From Conexibacter arvalis (lineage in GTDB: Bacteria; Actinomycetota; Thermoleophilia; Solirubrobacterales; Solirubrobacteraceae), in NCBI RefSeq assembly GCF_014199525.1, contig NZ_JACHNU010000002.1, positions 230,147 through 294,146 on the forward strand: 64,000 bases of DNA, in the 5' to 3' direction. The position numbers and the translations under genes were made by a program. The first letter of the stretch is position 1; every line of letters starts with the position of its first letter. Below are positions 49,807 through 58,197 of the stretch, piece after piece. The notes beneath the pieces were generated by a model. That model was not told where the DNA came from and made no database searches. It worked only from the letters and a program-made list of their open reading frames with translations.

Positions 49807-50483
49807 CTCCCCCGCTCCCGCGTCCAGGCGTCGTAGTCGGCCTGCGACAGCACACGGATGTCGAAGTCCATCTCGGCGTGTCTCAGCCCGCAGAACTGGT
49901 TGCACTGGCCGCCGCTGCGCCAGAAGCCCTGGTCGGGGAAGACGACCGTCATCGTCGTCGTGCGACCGGGGAAGACGTCCTGCTTGAAGCGTCGCTCGGG
50001 AATCCAGATCGCGTGGATCACGTCGAGCGAGGTCATCCGCAGCGTGACCGGCCGGTCCTCGGGCAGCGTCAGCGTCGGCACCCGCAGGTCGGTCCCGATC
50101 TCGCTGATCCCGTGCCGCGGGTAGTCGAAGCGCCAGTTCCAGCGCGCGCCGGTCACGTCGACGAGCTCGGCGTCGGCGGGCGGCTCGCCGCGGTCGAGGC
50201 CCTGCGCGGTCACGCGATAGCCGGGGTCGTCCATCGTGCTGAAGGTCAGCCAGACGAGCACGGCGACGATGCAGGCGACGATCCCGGCGTAGGTCAGCTC
50301 CAGCGGGGTGTTGCCGCTGCGCCCGGGCGCCGGGGCGGCGTCGTCGTCGCCGCGCGCCCGGTAGCGGACGACGAAGACGACGACGAGCACGGCGATCAGC
50401 AGCCAGATCGCGACCCCGATCGCCCAGTAGACGTCGAACAGGTCGGTGAACTCGCGCCGGATGTCGCCGACGCCGTCGCTCAC
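49803..50483 (-). CDS. ctaC: Cytochrome c oxidase subunit II
   Basis: 226 residues from a GTG overlapping the stop of the upstream gene. Two transmembrane helices: DVYWAIGVAIWLLIAVLVVV and ELTYAGIVACIVAVLVWLTF. The CuA domain has VIHAIWIPE (His ligand) and GGQCNQFCGLRHAEMDFD, carrying the C-x3-C-x3-H-x2-M CuA motif near residue 200. No fused cytochrome c domain or lipoprotein signal is present. The protein takes electrons from the bc complex. Adjacent to subunit I as usual. Confidence 0.94.
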   Translation of the reverse strand: MSDGVGDIRREFTDLFDVYWAIGVAIWLLIAVLVVVFVVRYRARGDDDAAPAPGRSGNTPLELTYAGIVACIVAVLVWLTFSTMDDPGYRVTAQGLDRGEPPADAELVDVTGARWNWRFDYPRHGISEIGTDLRVPTLTLPEDRPVTLRMTSLDVIHAIWIPERRFKQDVFPGRTTTMTVVFPDQGFWRSGGQCNQFCGLRHAEMDFDIRVLSQADYDAWTRERGR

Positions 50484-51100
50484 CGCGCCGCCCCCGCGGC
50501 ATGTGCCTCGACGGCCGCCGCGCGCGCGTCGGCGCGGCGTTCCGCCAGTCGCGCGCTCGCCAGCCCGAGCACGAGGCCGTAGAGCGCGAAGGCGGCCCAC
50601 CAGCCCCACGTCGGCAGCGAACGCGACAGCAGGTCGTCGTCCTGCAGCCCGTTCGCGAGCACGTTGACGAGCACCAGCTGGAGCGCGAGGCCGTAGGCGA
50701 CGCCGATCGCGCTCGCGAGCCCCCGCGCGGGGCGGGCGCCGAGGCAGAGGACGACCAGCGCCGCGCCCGGTACGCCGAGCAGCGCGCCGCCGAGCAGCAG
50801 CAGCGCGAGGCCGGCGGCGATCGCGCCGAGGTGGAAGTCGCCGTGGAAGGCGTCGGGCCCGAAGACGAGCGCGGCCGGTGCGGTGATCGCCGTCCAGGTG
50901 CTCGAGCGGATGCCGGTGACCGCGGTGCGCGAGGCGGCGGTCTCGCCGATCGCGGCGAGCAGCACCGTCGCGGCGAGCGCGGCCCGCAGCCCGGCACGCG
51001 ATCCGACGGCCGCGGTCGCCGCGGCCGGCAGCTCCAGCAGCGGCTGCCGGCGGGCCGGCGCCGGAGCGGGGCGCTCAGGTGGACGGTCGACCGCTGCCAT
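50480..51100 (-). CDS. Unknown multi-spanning membrane protein of the oxidase operon
   Basis: 206 residues. After a Pro/Ala-rich N-terminus there are about five hydrophobic helices, including LRAALAATVLLAAIGETAAS, AIAAGLALLLLGGALLGVPG and GWWAAFALYGLVLGLASARL. It stands where a third subunit might be expected before subunit II, but conserved features of oxidase subunit III (such as the W-x-F-H region and seven-helix length) are not seen. It overlaps the gene upstream by 26 bases and the downstream gene by four. It may be an accessory or assembly factor of this oxidase; function unknown. Confidence 0.6.
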   Translation of the reverse strand: MAAVDRPPERPAPAPARRQPLLELPAAATAAVGSRAGLRAALAATVLLAAIGETAASRTAVTGIRSSTWTAITAPAALVFGPDAFHGDFHLGAIAAGLALLLLGGALLGVPGAALVVLCLGARPARGLASAIGVAYGLALQLVLVNVLANGLQDDDLLSRSLPTWGWWAAFALYGLVLGLASARLAERRADARAAAVEAHAAGAAR

Positions 51101-52046
51101 CGCCGCCGCCGATACCCGCAGCCGGCCGGTTCGACACGGCGGCTCCGCCTCCGCTCGCCTCCCAGTTGGCGGCGAGCCGCGCCGCCATCGCGCGCTCGTC
51201 GGCGGCGATCGCGTCGGCGAGCGCGGCGGTGCGCTCGTCGCCGCTCTCGCGCGACAGCCGCTCGACCTGCTCCCACGCCTCCGCCTGGCGACGCTCGTGG
51301 GCGAGCAGCGCCGCGGCGTCGTGCGCCTCGGGATGGCGCCGCAGCCGCGGCGGCTGCGCGGCGAGGTGGGCGGCGGCTCTGGCGGCGGCGTCGCGCCGCC
51401 ATGACGGCCGCCCGCCGAGCTGCGCCAGCCGCGTCCGGATCATCGCCGCGTGACGGTTGGTCTCCTTGTGGTGGAGCGCGAGATCGTGGACCAGCTCCTC
51501 GTCCCGTGCCCGCCAGCGCATCGCGGCCAGCTCTCTCAGCTCCGCCTGCTCGCGCGCGTGCAAGGACTGCAGCGCGTCGATCAGCGCCCTGCGCCGCTCG
51601 GGCGCGAGCTCCGTGCGGTGCCTCCCCTCGCGCGGCGGCGACTCGACCGCCTCGATCCGCCTTGCGCCGCCGGGGCCGATCCCGTAGCGGGCGCGAGCGG
51701 CCGCGCGGTCGGCCGGCGCGAGCCGTTCGCCGACCCGCAGCCGCGGCGCCTGCGCGAGCAGCGGCGCGGTCGCCGCCACGCGGTTCCGCGCCCCGGTCGG
51801 CTCGGCGTCGCGCACGGGCGCGAGCGCGCCCTCGGCCGGCTCGCCGGCGGCCGTCGAATCTTCCGCGCCGCGAACTGCCGCGCTGGCCCCACCGGCCGTC
51901 GCGGCCTGCTCCGGCGCGATCACCAGCCATTCCGGCGCGCCGCTCTCGACGTCGGGGACGACGGCGACGATCGTGCCCAGCGGCGCGTCCCACGGATCCT
52001 GCGCCGCGCGCCCGACCCAGCTCAGCGCCTCGCTCATCGTCTCCAT
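51075..52046 (-). CDS. PRC-barrel-like plus ferritin-like helical protein
   Basis: 323 residues. The ATG at 52046 has AGGAG eight bases before it; an ATG three codons on is less well placed. Residues 15-50 and 90-115 (PWDAPLGTIVAVVPDVESGA, PEWLVIAP, LRVGERLAPADR) look like a PRC-barrel beta domain interrupted by an Ala/Gly insert. Residues 145-305 are a helical bundle with LHAREQAELRELAAMRWRA, LALHHKETNRHAAMIRTRLA, HERRQAEAWEQVERL and IAADERAMAARLAA, resembling a ferritin-like four-helix protein with scattered Glu and His. It lies between the formate dehydrogenase genes and the oxidase genes, cotranscribed with them. A sensor or metal-binding role is speculation. Confidence 0.5.
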   Translation of the reverse strand: METMSEALSWVGRAAQDPWDAPLGTIVAVVPDVESGAPEWLVIAPEQAATAGGASAAVRGAEDSTAAGEPAEGALAPVRDAEPTGARNRVAATAPLLAQAPRLRVGERLAPADRAAARARYGIGPGGARRIEAVESPPREGRHRTELAPERRRALIDALQSLHAREQAELRELAAMRWRARDEELVHDLALHHKETNRHAAMIRTRLAQLGGRPSWRRDAAARAAAHLAAQPPRLRRHPEAHDAAALLAHERRQAEAWEQVERLSRESGDERTAALADAIAADERAMAARLAANWEASGGGAAVSNRPAAGIGGGDGSGRPST

Positions 52047-52083
52047 CGCCCGCTCCTCTCCGCGCGCCCGGCGCGCTCGCGCT

Positions 52084-52185
52084 TCAGCCGTCCTCCCGCG
52101 CTCCGCGGTCGCGCGCCGCCGGCGGCGGCGCGCCGCTCCAGCCGCCCGCGCGGGCGCCTCGGACCGCGACGCCGAACGCCGTCAT
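52084..52185 (-). CDS. Candidate 33-codon small ORF coupled to nrfD
   Basis: A frame of 33 codons starts with ATG at 52185, overlapping the nrfD stop in ATGA style, and ends at 52084. The product (MTAFGVAVRGARAGGWSG at the start) is Arg/Ala/Gly-rich with no hydrophobic helix. Only its stop/start overlap supports it; 37 bp separate it from the next gene. It may be untranslated. Confidence 0.3.
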   Translation of the reverse strand: MTAFGVAVRGARAGGWSGAPPPAARDRGAREDG

Positions 52186-53144
52186 CGCGCCCCCTCCGCC
52201 ACCCGTCCGTCGAGCGCTCGCCGGCTGGCGCCGTGGCCGCGGCCGCCGTCGACCCGCTCGCGCTGCGGCCCGACGACGTACTTCGGGTCCCGCGCCGACT
52301 GCAGCCCGGCCTTGAAGACGCTCCAGCGCTCGCAGACCGCGCCGGCCAGCACCATCCCGCCGCCGACCGCCGCGGCGACGCGGCTGCGGGCGCCGGCGGC
52401 GCCGATCAGCAGCGCGCCGCCGACGGTCAGGGCGCGCGCGGCGCGCGCGTAGGTGCCGGCCTGCTCGACGTGGTACGGCTCCCCGACCGCGCCGAGCCAC
52501 TGCTCCATCGCCTGCACCGACAGCAGCTCCGCCGCGGCGCCGGCGAGCGCGACTCGCCGCGCCGGCGCCGCGTGCCGCACCGGCGTGGCGATCGTCGCGG
52601 CCGCGCCGGCGCTCGCGGCGGCGCCGGCGGCGAAGATCGCCGGCAGCTCGCGGCGCGCCCCGTGCCAGGCCGGCACGGCCGTCTGCGCGATCAGCGCCGC
52701 CGTGTACGTCGAGATCGGCAGCCCGACCAGCGCCGCCGCCGGCTTGGCGAGGCGCGCGGGACCGGCCAGCCGGCCCGTCAGGGCGTTCGTCGCCGCCACC
52801 GTCGTCGTCGCGCCGCCCGCGACGAGCAGCCACGAGCCGACGCTCATCGGCGAGGTGACCTTGAACATCCGCAGCATGTTGAGGAAGCGGTGCGGGACGC
52901 CGAGGTCGCTGATCAGCAGCAGCGGGCTGACGCCGATCCCGCCGAGCGCGATCGGCCAGGCGCGGCGCGCGAGCTGCTCGTGGCCGCCCAGCTCGGCGAG
53001 GTAGGCGAGCGCCGCCGATCCGCCGCCGAGGCCGCCGGTGAAGAAGTACCAGGGGATCTCGGGCTTCCAGATCGGCTCCTTGATGACGGGGTTGCCGTGG
53101 TAGGAGCGCTGGGGCGGCCGCGTCGCGCCGGTCGTCGCGCTCAT
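52182..53144 (-). CDS. nrfD: NrfD/PsrC-family membrane anchor of formate dehydrogenase
   Basis: 320 residues with about eight transmembrane helices. The start SYHGNPVIKEPIWKPEIPWY leads to FFTGGLGGGSAALAYLAELG, the typical NrfD N-terminal block, then LISDLGVPHRFLNMLRMFKV with its conserved Asp/Pro/His-Arg quinone-site features. NrfD anchors dicluster-Fe-S complexes to the membrane and passes electrons to quinone. It follows the four-cluster Fe-S subunit with four-base overlap and replaces the cytochrome b FdhI subunit of classic FDH-N. Confidence 0.88.
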   Translation of the reverse strand: MSATTGATRPPQRSYHGNPVIKEPIWKPEIPWYFFTGGLGGGSAALAYLAELGGHEQLARRAWPIALGGIGVSPLLLISDLGVPHRFLNMLRMFKVTSPMSVGSWLLVAGGATTTVAATNALTGRLAGPARLAKPAAALVGLPISTYTAALIAQTAVPAWHGARRELPAIFAAGAAASAGAAATIATPVRHAAPARRVALAGAAAELLSVQAMEQWLGAVGEPYHVEQAGTYARAARALTVGGALLIGAAGARSRVAAAVGGGMVLAGAVCERWSVFKAGLQSARDPKYVVGPQRERVDGGRGHGASRRALDGRVAEGAR

Positions 53145-54046
53145 CGCCGGCCTCCCAGCACCACGGCCGCGAGCGCGGCGCCGAGCGCGGCGGCGGCGAC
53201 GCCGGCGGCCGCCCAGGTCGAGCCGAGGTCGCGCGTCGCGTCGACCGGGTCGGGCGGCAGCCCGTAGACCTCGGGGTCGTCGAGCAGCAGGAAGAAGGCG
53301 CCGGCGCCGCCGATCCCGTCGTCGTCGCCGGCGAGGTAGAGCTGCGCCCGCTCGGCGCCGGCCTCCGCCAGCGCCTCGACCCGCGCCCGGGCCCGCTCGC
53401 GCAGGTCGTCCAGCTCGCCGAACTGGATCGAGTCGGTCGGACAGGCCTGGGCGCAGGCCGGCTCCTGGTCGTCCTTGAGGCGGTCGTAGCAGAGCGTGCA
53501 CTTCCACACGCGGCCGTCGCCCTCGCGCTGGTCGAGCACGCCGAAGGGGCAGGCGGGAACGCAGTAGCCGCAGCCGTTGCAGACGTCCTCCTGCACGACG
53601 ACGGTGCCGAACTCGGTGCGGAAGAGCGCGCCGGTCGGGCAGACCTCCAGGCAGGCGGCCTCGGTGCAGTGCTTGCAGACGTCGGAGGCCATCAGCCAGC
53701 GCAGGCCGTCGCCCTCCTGGTAGGTCTGCAGGCCGGTCTCGGCGACGAGCTGGTCGAGGTTCGCCGCCTCGGCCAGCGAGCGCTCGGCGGCGTCGATCCC
53801 GAGCGGCTTGCGCTGCTCGACGAAGGCGACGTGGCGCCAGCTGTTCGCGCCGAGGTCGACGGTGTTGTCGTAGGAGTCGCCGGTGAAGCCCTGTGGCGAC
53901 TCCGGCACGCGGTTCCACTCCTTGCAGGCGACCTCGCAGGCCTTGCAGCCGATGCAGATCGAGGTGTCGGTGAAGAACCCCATCCGCGGCTTCGCCTCGC
54001 CGTCGTAGGTGCCGGGCCAGGCGTGCGTGCGCAGCCGCTCGCTCAT
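53141..54046 (-). CDS. fdhB: Formate dehydrogenase Fe-S subunit (four 4Fe-4S clusters)
   Basis: 301 residues. Four cysteine groups are visible: CIGCKACEVACKEWN at residue 31, CKHCTEAACLEVCPTGALF, CNGCGYCVPACPFGVL, and CTLCYDRLKDDQEPACAQAC with P after. That is the FdnH/HybA four-cluster ferredoxin layout. A C-terminal hydrophobic helix (WAAAGVAAAALGAALAAVVL) anchors it to the membrane as in FdnH. It carries electrons from the catalytic subunit to NrfD. Its ATG overlaps the fdhA stop. Confidence 0.93.
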   Translation of the reverse strand: MSERLRTHAWPGTYDGEAKPRMGFFTDTSICIGCKACEVACKEWNRVPESPQGFTGDSYDNTVDLGANSWRHVAFVEQRKPLGIDAAERSLAEAANLDQLVAETGLQTYQEGDGLRWLMASDVCKHCTEAACLEVCPTGALFRTEFGTVVVQEDVCNGCGYCVPACPFGVLDQREGDGRVWKCTLCYDRLKDDQEPACAQACPTDSIQFGELDDLRERARARVEALAEAGAERAQLYLAGDDDGIGGAGAFFLLLDDPEVYGLPPDPVDATRDLGSTWAAAGVAAAALGAALAAVVLGGRR

Positions 54047-57000
54047 CGGCCCACCCCCGCTCTGCGGCGGTAGTCGGAGAGCAGCGCCGCCAGCGCCGGG
54101 CCGCGCGGACGGCGGCCGGGGCGGATGTCGCATGTGGCGACCTTGTACTCGGAGATGTGGACGTTGCGATCGAGCGCGAGCCCCAGCAGTTCGTTGGCCG
54201 CGTCGCCCTTCACGAGGCCCTTGCGCCCCCAGTGGTACGGCAGGCCGACGGTGTGCAACGTGCGCCCCTGGACGCGCAGCGGCTTGACGCGCTCGGTCAC
54301 CATCACGCGCGCCTCGATCGCGGCGCGCGTCGTCGCGATCGTCGCCCAGCCGCCGTGCTCCAGGCCGCGCAGCGCGGCGAGCTGCGGGCTGACCTCGCAG
54401 AACAGCTCCGGCTGCAGCTCGGCGAGGTACGGGACGGTGCGCGACATGCCGCCGGCGGTGTGGTGCTCGGTCAGCCGGTAGGTGCCGAGCACGAACGGGA
54501 AGACGTCGGCGCCGGGCTGCGCGTCGGCGGGGTTGTAGGGGTTGCCCGGCCGCTCGAAGCGCTGCCGCGTCGGGCTGGCGCGGACGGCGTAGAGACGGTT
54601 GGGGACCGGCGACTCCTCGGGCTCGTAGTGGGTCGGCAGCGGGCCGTCGACGAGGCCCTGCGGCGCGTACAGCCAGCCGAGGCCGTCCGGGTGGAGGATG
54701 AACGGCGCGTCGCCGCGGATCGCGCTCGTGCCGGTCGCGCCGTCGGGCGGCGTGTAGTCGGGCGGGGTGGTCGGCTCGAAGTCGGGCACGTCGCCGAGCG
54801 ACTGCCAGCTGCCCTCGTCCGCGTCCCACCAGACGTAGCGCTTGCGCTCCGACCACGGTCTCCCCTGCGGGTCGGCGGAGGCGCGGTTGTAGAGGATGTG
54901 GCGGTTGCCGGGCCACGCCCAGCCCCACTCGGGCGCGATCCAGTTCTGCTCGCGGCCGGGCTTCTTGCGGGCGGTCTGGTTGACGCCGTCGGCGTAGATG
55001 CCGGCGTGGATCCACGAGCCGCAGCTCGTCGAGCCGTCGGCTCTCAGCTCCTGGTATCTGGAGACGAATCTGCCGTCGGCGTGGCGGCCGTTGATCTCCT
55101 GCATGACCGCGTCGGCGTCCGGCTCCTGCTTGGGGCCTTGGAGCGGGTAGTCCCAGGTGAGGTCGAGCAGCGGCCGGTCGCGCTGCAGCGGCGAGCCGGC
55201 CAGCCGCGCGCGGATGCGCTGGCCGAGCTGGTAGGCGAACCACAGGTCCGAGCGGCAGTCGCCCGGCGGCTCGACGGCCTTGTGGTGCCATTGCAGGAGG
55301 CGCTGCGTGTTCGTGAAGGTGCCGTCCTTCTCGGTGTGGGCGGCGGCCGGGAGGAAGAAGACCTCGGTGGCGATCTCCTCCGGCCGCGTCTCGCCGGCCT
55401 CGATCTCGGGCGAGTCGTGCCAGAAGGCGGCGGTCTCGATCTCGCTCATGTCGCGCACGACCAGCCATTCGAGGTTCGCGAGCGCTCTGCGCATGAGGCC
55501 GGAGTTGGCCGAGCCGACGGCCGGGTTCTGGCCGATCACGACGAACCCTCTCGTGCGGCCGTCGAGCATCCGCAGCATCATCGGGTAGTGCGAGTGGTCG
55601 CCGTCGATCCGCGGCAGGTAGGAGTAGGCGAACTGGTTGTCGGCGGTCGCCGCCTCGCCCCACCACGCCTTCAGCAGGCTGGTGACGTAGGCGTCGAGCG
55701 ATCCCCAGGCGCCGGTGTCGGGACCGTTCAGCTCGACGAATCTGGCGAGGTCGTCGCGCGAGGTCGGGTGCGGCATCGGGATGTAGCCCGGCAGGATGTC
55801 GTAGAGCGTCGGGATGTCGGTCGAGCCCTGGATGTTCGCGTGGCCGCGGAGGGCCAGCACCCCGCCGCCGGGGCGGCCGACGTTGCCGAGCAGCAGCTGG
55901 ATGATCGAGGCGGCGCGGATCATCTGGACGCCGACGGTGTGCTGGGTCCAGCCGACCGCGTAGCAGATCGCCCCGGTCCGCTCGGGGCCGGAGTTGCGGC
56001 AGAGGGTCTCGGCGATCTGCAGGAAGCGCTCGCGCGGGACGCCGCAGACCTCCTCGACCATCTCGGGCGTGTAGCGGGCGTAGTGGCGGCGGAGGATCTG
56101 GAAGACGCAGCGCGGATGCTGGAGGGTCCAGTCCTCCTCCGGCGGCTCACCGTGCTCGAGCTTCATGCCGTGGGCGCCGTGGGCCTGGTCGCCGGAGACG
56201 TCGCCGGTCTGCTCCCGCTTGCCGGCGGTCAGCTCACCGCTGGTGCCGGCGTAGCCCCAGCTGTCGACGCGATAGAGGCCGTCTTCCTGCTCGAAGCCGG
56301 AGAAGTAGCCGTCGAGCTCGTCGGTGTCGCGGAAGCTCTCCTTGATGATCACGCGCGCGTTGGTGTAGTGGCGCACGTACTCGGTGAACTCCCGACGGCC
56401 GCTCATGATGTGGTTGATGACCGCGCCGAGGAAGACGATGTCGGTGCCCGGCCGCAGCGGCGCGTGCAGGTCGGCCATCGCGCTCGTGCGGGTGAAGCGC
56501 GGGTCGACGTGCATCACGGTCGCGCCCCGCTCCTTGGCCTCGATCACCCATTGGAAGCCGACCGGGTGCTGCTCGGCCATGTTCGAGCCCATGATCAGGA
56601 TCGAGTCGGCGTTGGCGAGGTCCTGCTGGAAGGTCGTCGCGCCGCCGCGCCCGAACGAGGTCCCCAGACCGGGGACCGTGGAGGAGTGTCATATGCGCGC
56701 CTGGTTCTCGATCGAGACCGCCCCGAGGGCCGTGAACAGCTTCTTGAGCAGGTAGTTCTCCTCGCTGTCGAGCGTCGCCCCGCCGAGCGCCGCGATCCCG
56801 AGCGTCCGCCGCAGCGGCTCGCCCCTGGAGTTCTGGTCCTCCCACGTCTCGGCGCGGGTTCTGAGGACCCGGTCGGCGATCATCTCCATCGCCGTGTCGA
56901 GGTCGAGCGACTCCCACTCGGTGCCGTGGGGCCGCCGGTATCTGACCTGGTACTCGCGCAGCGGGCTGTTGACGTACGCCTCGGAGGCGGCGCCCTTCGG

Positions 57001-57249
57001 ACAGAGCCGCCCGCGCGAGATCGGCGAGTCGGGATCGCCCTCGATCTGCACGACCTTCTCGTCCTTGACGTAGACCCGCTGCCCGCAGCCGACCGCGCAG
57101 TACGGGCAGATCGACTGCACGACGCGGTCGGCGGTGCGCGTCCGCGGCGCGAGCCGCTCCGACCGCCGCGAGCGGGCCGAGCGGCCCAGCCCGAGCGGGT
57201 CGGTTCCGAGCTGTCTGACGAAGCCGGGCAGCGGGACGCGCGGGGCCAT
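54043..57249 (-). CDS. fdhA: Formate dehydrogenase catalytic subunit, selenocysteine-containing
   Basis: 1068 residues when the in-frame TGA at 56689-56691 is read as selenocysteine 187. Before it: SICPYCAVGCGQRV, GRLCPKGA (4Fe-4S), and ENQARI; after it: HSSTVPGLGTSFGRGG and LIMGSNMAEQHPVGFQW, exactly where catalytic Sec/Cys-His sits in formate dehydrogenases (Sec followed by His). The remainder follows the long FdnG/FdoG-type molybdopterin subunit: WTQHTVGVQMIRA, GNVGRPGGGVLALRGHANIQ and a GLPYHWGRKGLVKGDAANEL end. The molybdenum or tungsten cofactor oxidises formate to CO2. No Tat signal is visible, so the active site probably faces the cytoplasm. An ordinary gene caller would split it into two frames. 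A SECIS-like hairpin follows the TGA. Confidence 0.93.
56659..56691 (-). promoter_or_regulatory. bSECIS element and UGA selenocysteine codon of fdhA
   Basis: On the minus strand, TGA (56691-56689) is followed after 11 nt by GGTCCCC-GGTCT-GGGGACC: a perfect 7-bp stem (56677-56671 with 56665-56659) capped by the 5-nt loop GGUCU. Eighteen nucleotides separate the UGA from the loop. The E. coli fdhF SECIS has the same GGUCU loop recognised by SelB at nearly the same distance. SelA, SelB, SelD and tRNA-Sec must be encoded elsewhere in the genome. Confidence 0.92.
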
Positions 57250-57262
57250 GCGACGATGGATA

Positions 57263-57277
57263 CCCCTGCGCGAGGGG
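57263..57277 (-). promoter_or_regulatory. Small hairpin in the fdhA leader
   Basis: CCCCT-GCGCG-AGGGG, 5-bp perfect arms, ends 13 bp before the fdhA start. The 123-bp leader from 57250 to 57372 holds this and no obvious promoter box. It may only be a weak structure near the ribosome site. Confidence 0.3.
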
Positions 57278-57372
57278 CGGAAACTGCGCGGGCGGGCGGC
57301 CGGCGGGCGAGGCCGGCTCGTCGAGCGCCCCGCGCCGCCACCGGCCGCCTCATCCGCGAGCGCCGCGTCAGC

Positions 57373-58197
57373 TCACCAGACCGACCAGCCGCCGTCGACG
57401 ACGACGTTCTGGCCGGTGACGAAGCCCGATTCGCGCGACGCCAGGAACAGCAGCGCCGACCGCATGTCGTCCTCGACGCCGACGCGCCCGACCGGCGCGC
57501 CCGCGGCGAGCGCGGCGACGACCTCGGGCGACATCGGCGGATCCTGCGTTCCGGGCAGCATGCCGGGCGAGAGGGCGTTGACCGTCACGCCCGCCGGGCC
57601 TCCGACGACGGCGAGATGGCGGGTGAGGCCGAGGACCGCGTGCTTGCTCGCGACGTAGGAGGCGATGTCGATGCCGCGGCCCGGGTAGCGCGCGGGATCG
57701 CCGGCCAGCGTGGCGTAGAGCGACGCGACGTTCACCACGCGCCCCCAGCCGCGCCGCATCATGGCGGGCATCAACAGCTGGCACAGGCGCATCGGGCCTT
57801 CGACGTTGACGCTCATGACGTCCCGCCACTGCTCCAGCGTCACGTCGTCCCACGCCTCCGGGCGCGCGTAGCCCGCGTTGTTGACGAGGATGTCGACCGC
57901 GCCGACGGCCGCGACCAGCCGCTGGACGTCCGCTTCGCTGGTGACGTCGCACCTCACGGCCCGGATCTCGCCGCGCTCGCCGAGCGCGGCGACGGCATCC
58001 TCGAGCGGATCGGCGCGCCGGCCGCAGATCGTCACGTTCGCGCCGGCGTCGAGGAGCGCGCTCGCGAGCGCACGCCCGATGCCGGTGCCGCCGCCGGTGA
58101 CCAGCGCCTGGCACCCCGTGAGGTCGAAGAGGGCGGCCGCGCCGGCCGCGCGGTCGCGCGCTCCGTCCCGGTCGGGGGGCGGCGAATCGCGACGCAT
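57373..58197 (-). CDS. Short-chain dehydrogenase/reductase of the sugar-acid locus
   Basis: 274 residues. Cofactor motif VTGGGTGIGRALA near residue 35, NNAGYA near residue 112, catalytic Ser in VNVASLYATLAG, YVASK near residue 183, and the C-terminal GQNVVVDGGWSVW typical of sugar- and polyol-oxidising SDRs. The ATG at 58197 overlaps the RraA stop. The context (RraA-like lyase, SMP-30 lactonase, alcohol dehydrogenase, ribose-type ABC importer) suggests it oxidises an imported sugar or sugar acid. Confidence 0.88.
   Translation of the reverse strand: MRRDSPPPDRDGARDRAAGAAALFDLTGCQALVTGGGTGIGRALASALLDAGANVTICGRRADPLEDAVAALGERGEIRAVRCDVTSEADVQRLVAAVGAVDILVNNAGYARPEAWDDVTLEQWRDVMSVNVEGPMRLCQLLMPAMMRRGWGRVVNVASLYATLAGDPARYPGRGIDIASYVASKHAVLGLTRHLAVVGGPAGVTVNALSPGMLPGTQDPPMSPEVVAALAAGAPVGRVGVEDDMRSALLFLASRESGFVTGQNVVVDGGWSVW

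Noticed and set aside
56592-56689. Apparent frameshift or pseudogene splitting formate dehydrogenase into two ORFs
   Set aside because: Both parts are in the same frame, separated only by TGA at the catalytic position with a SECIS hairpin, so selenocysteine insertion explains it better.
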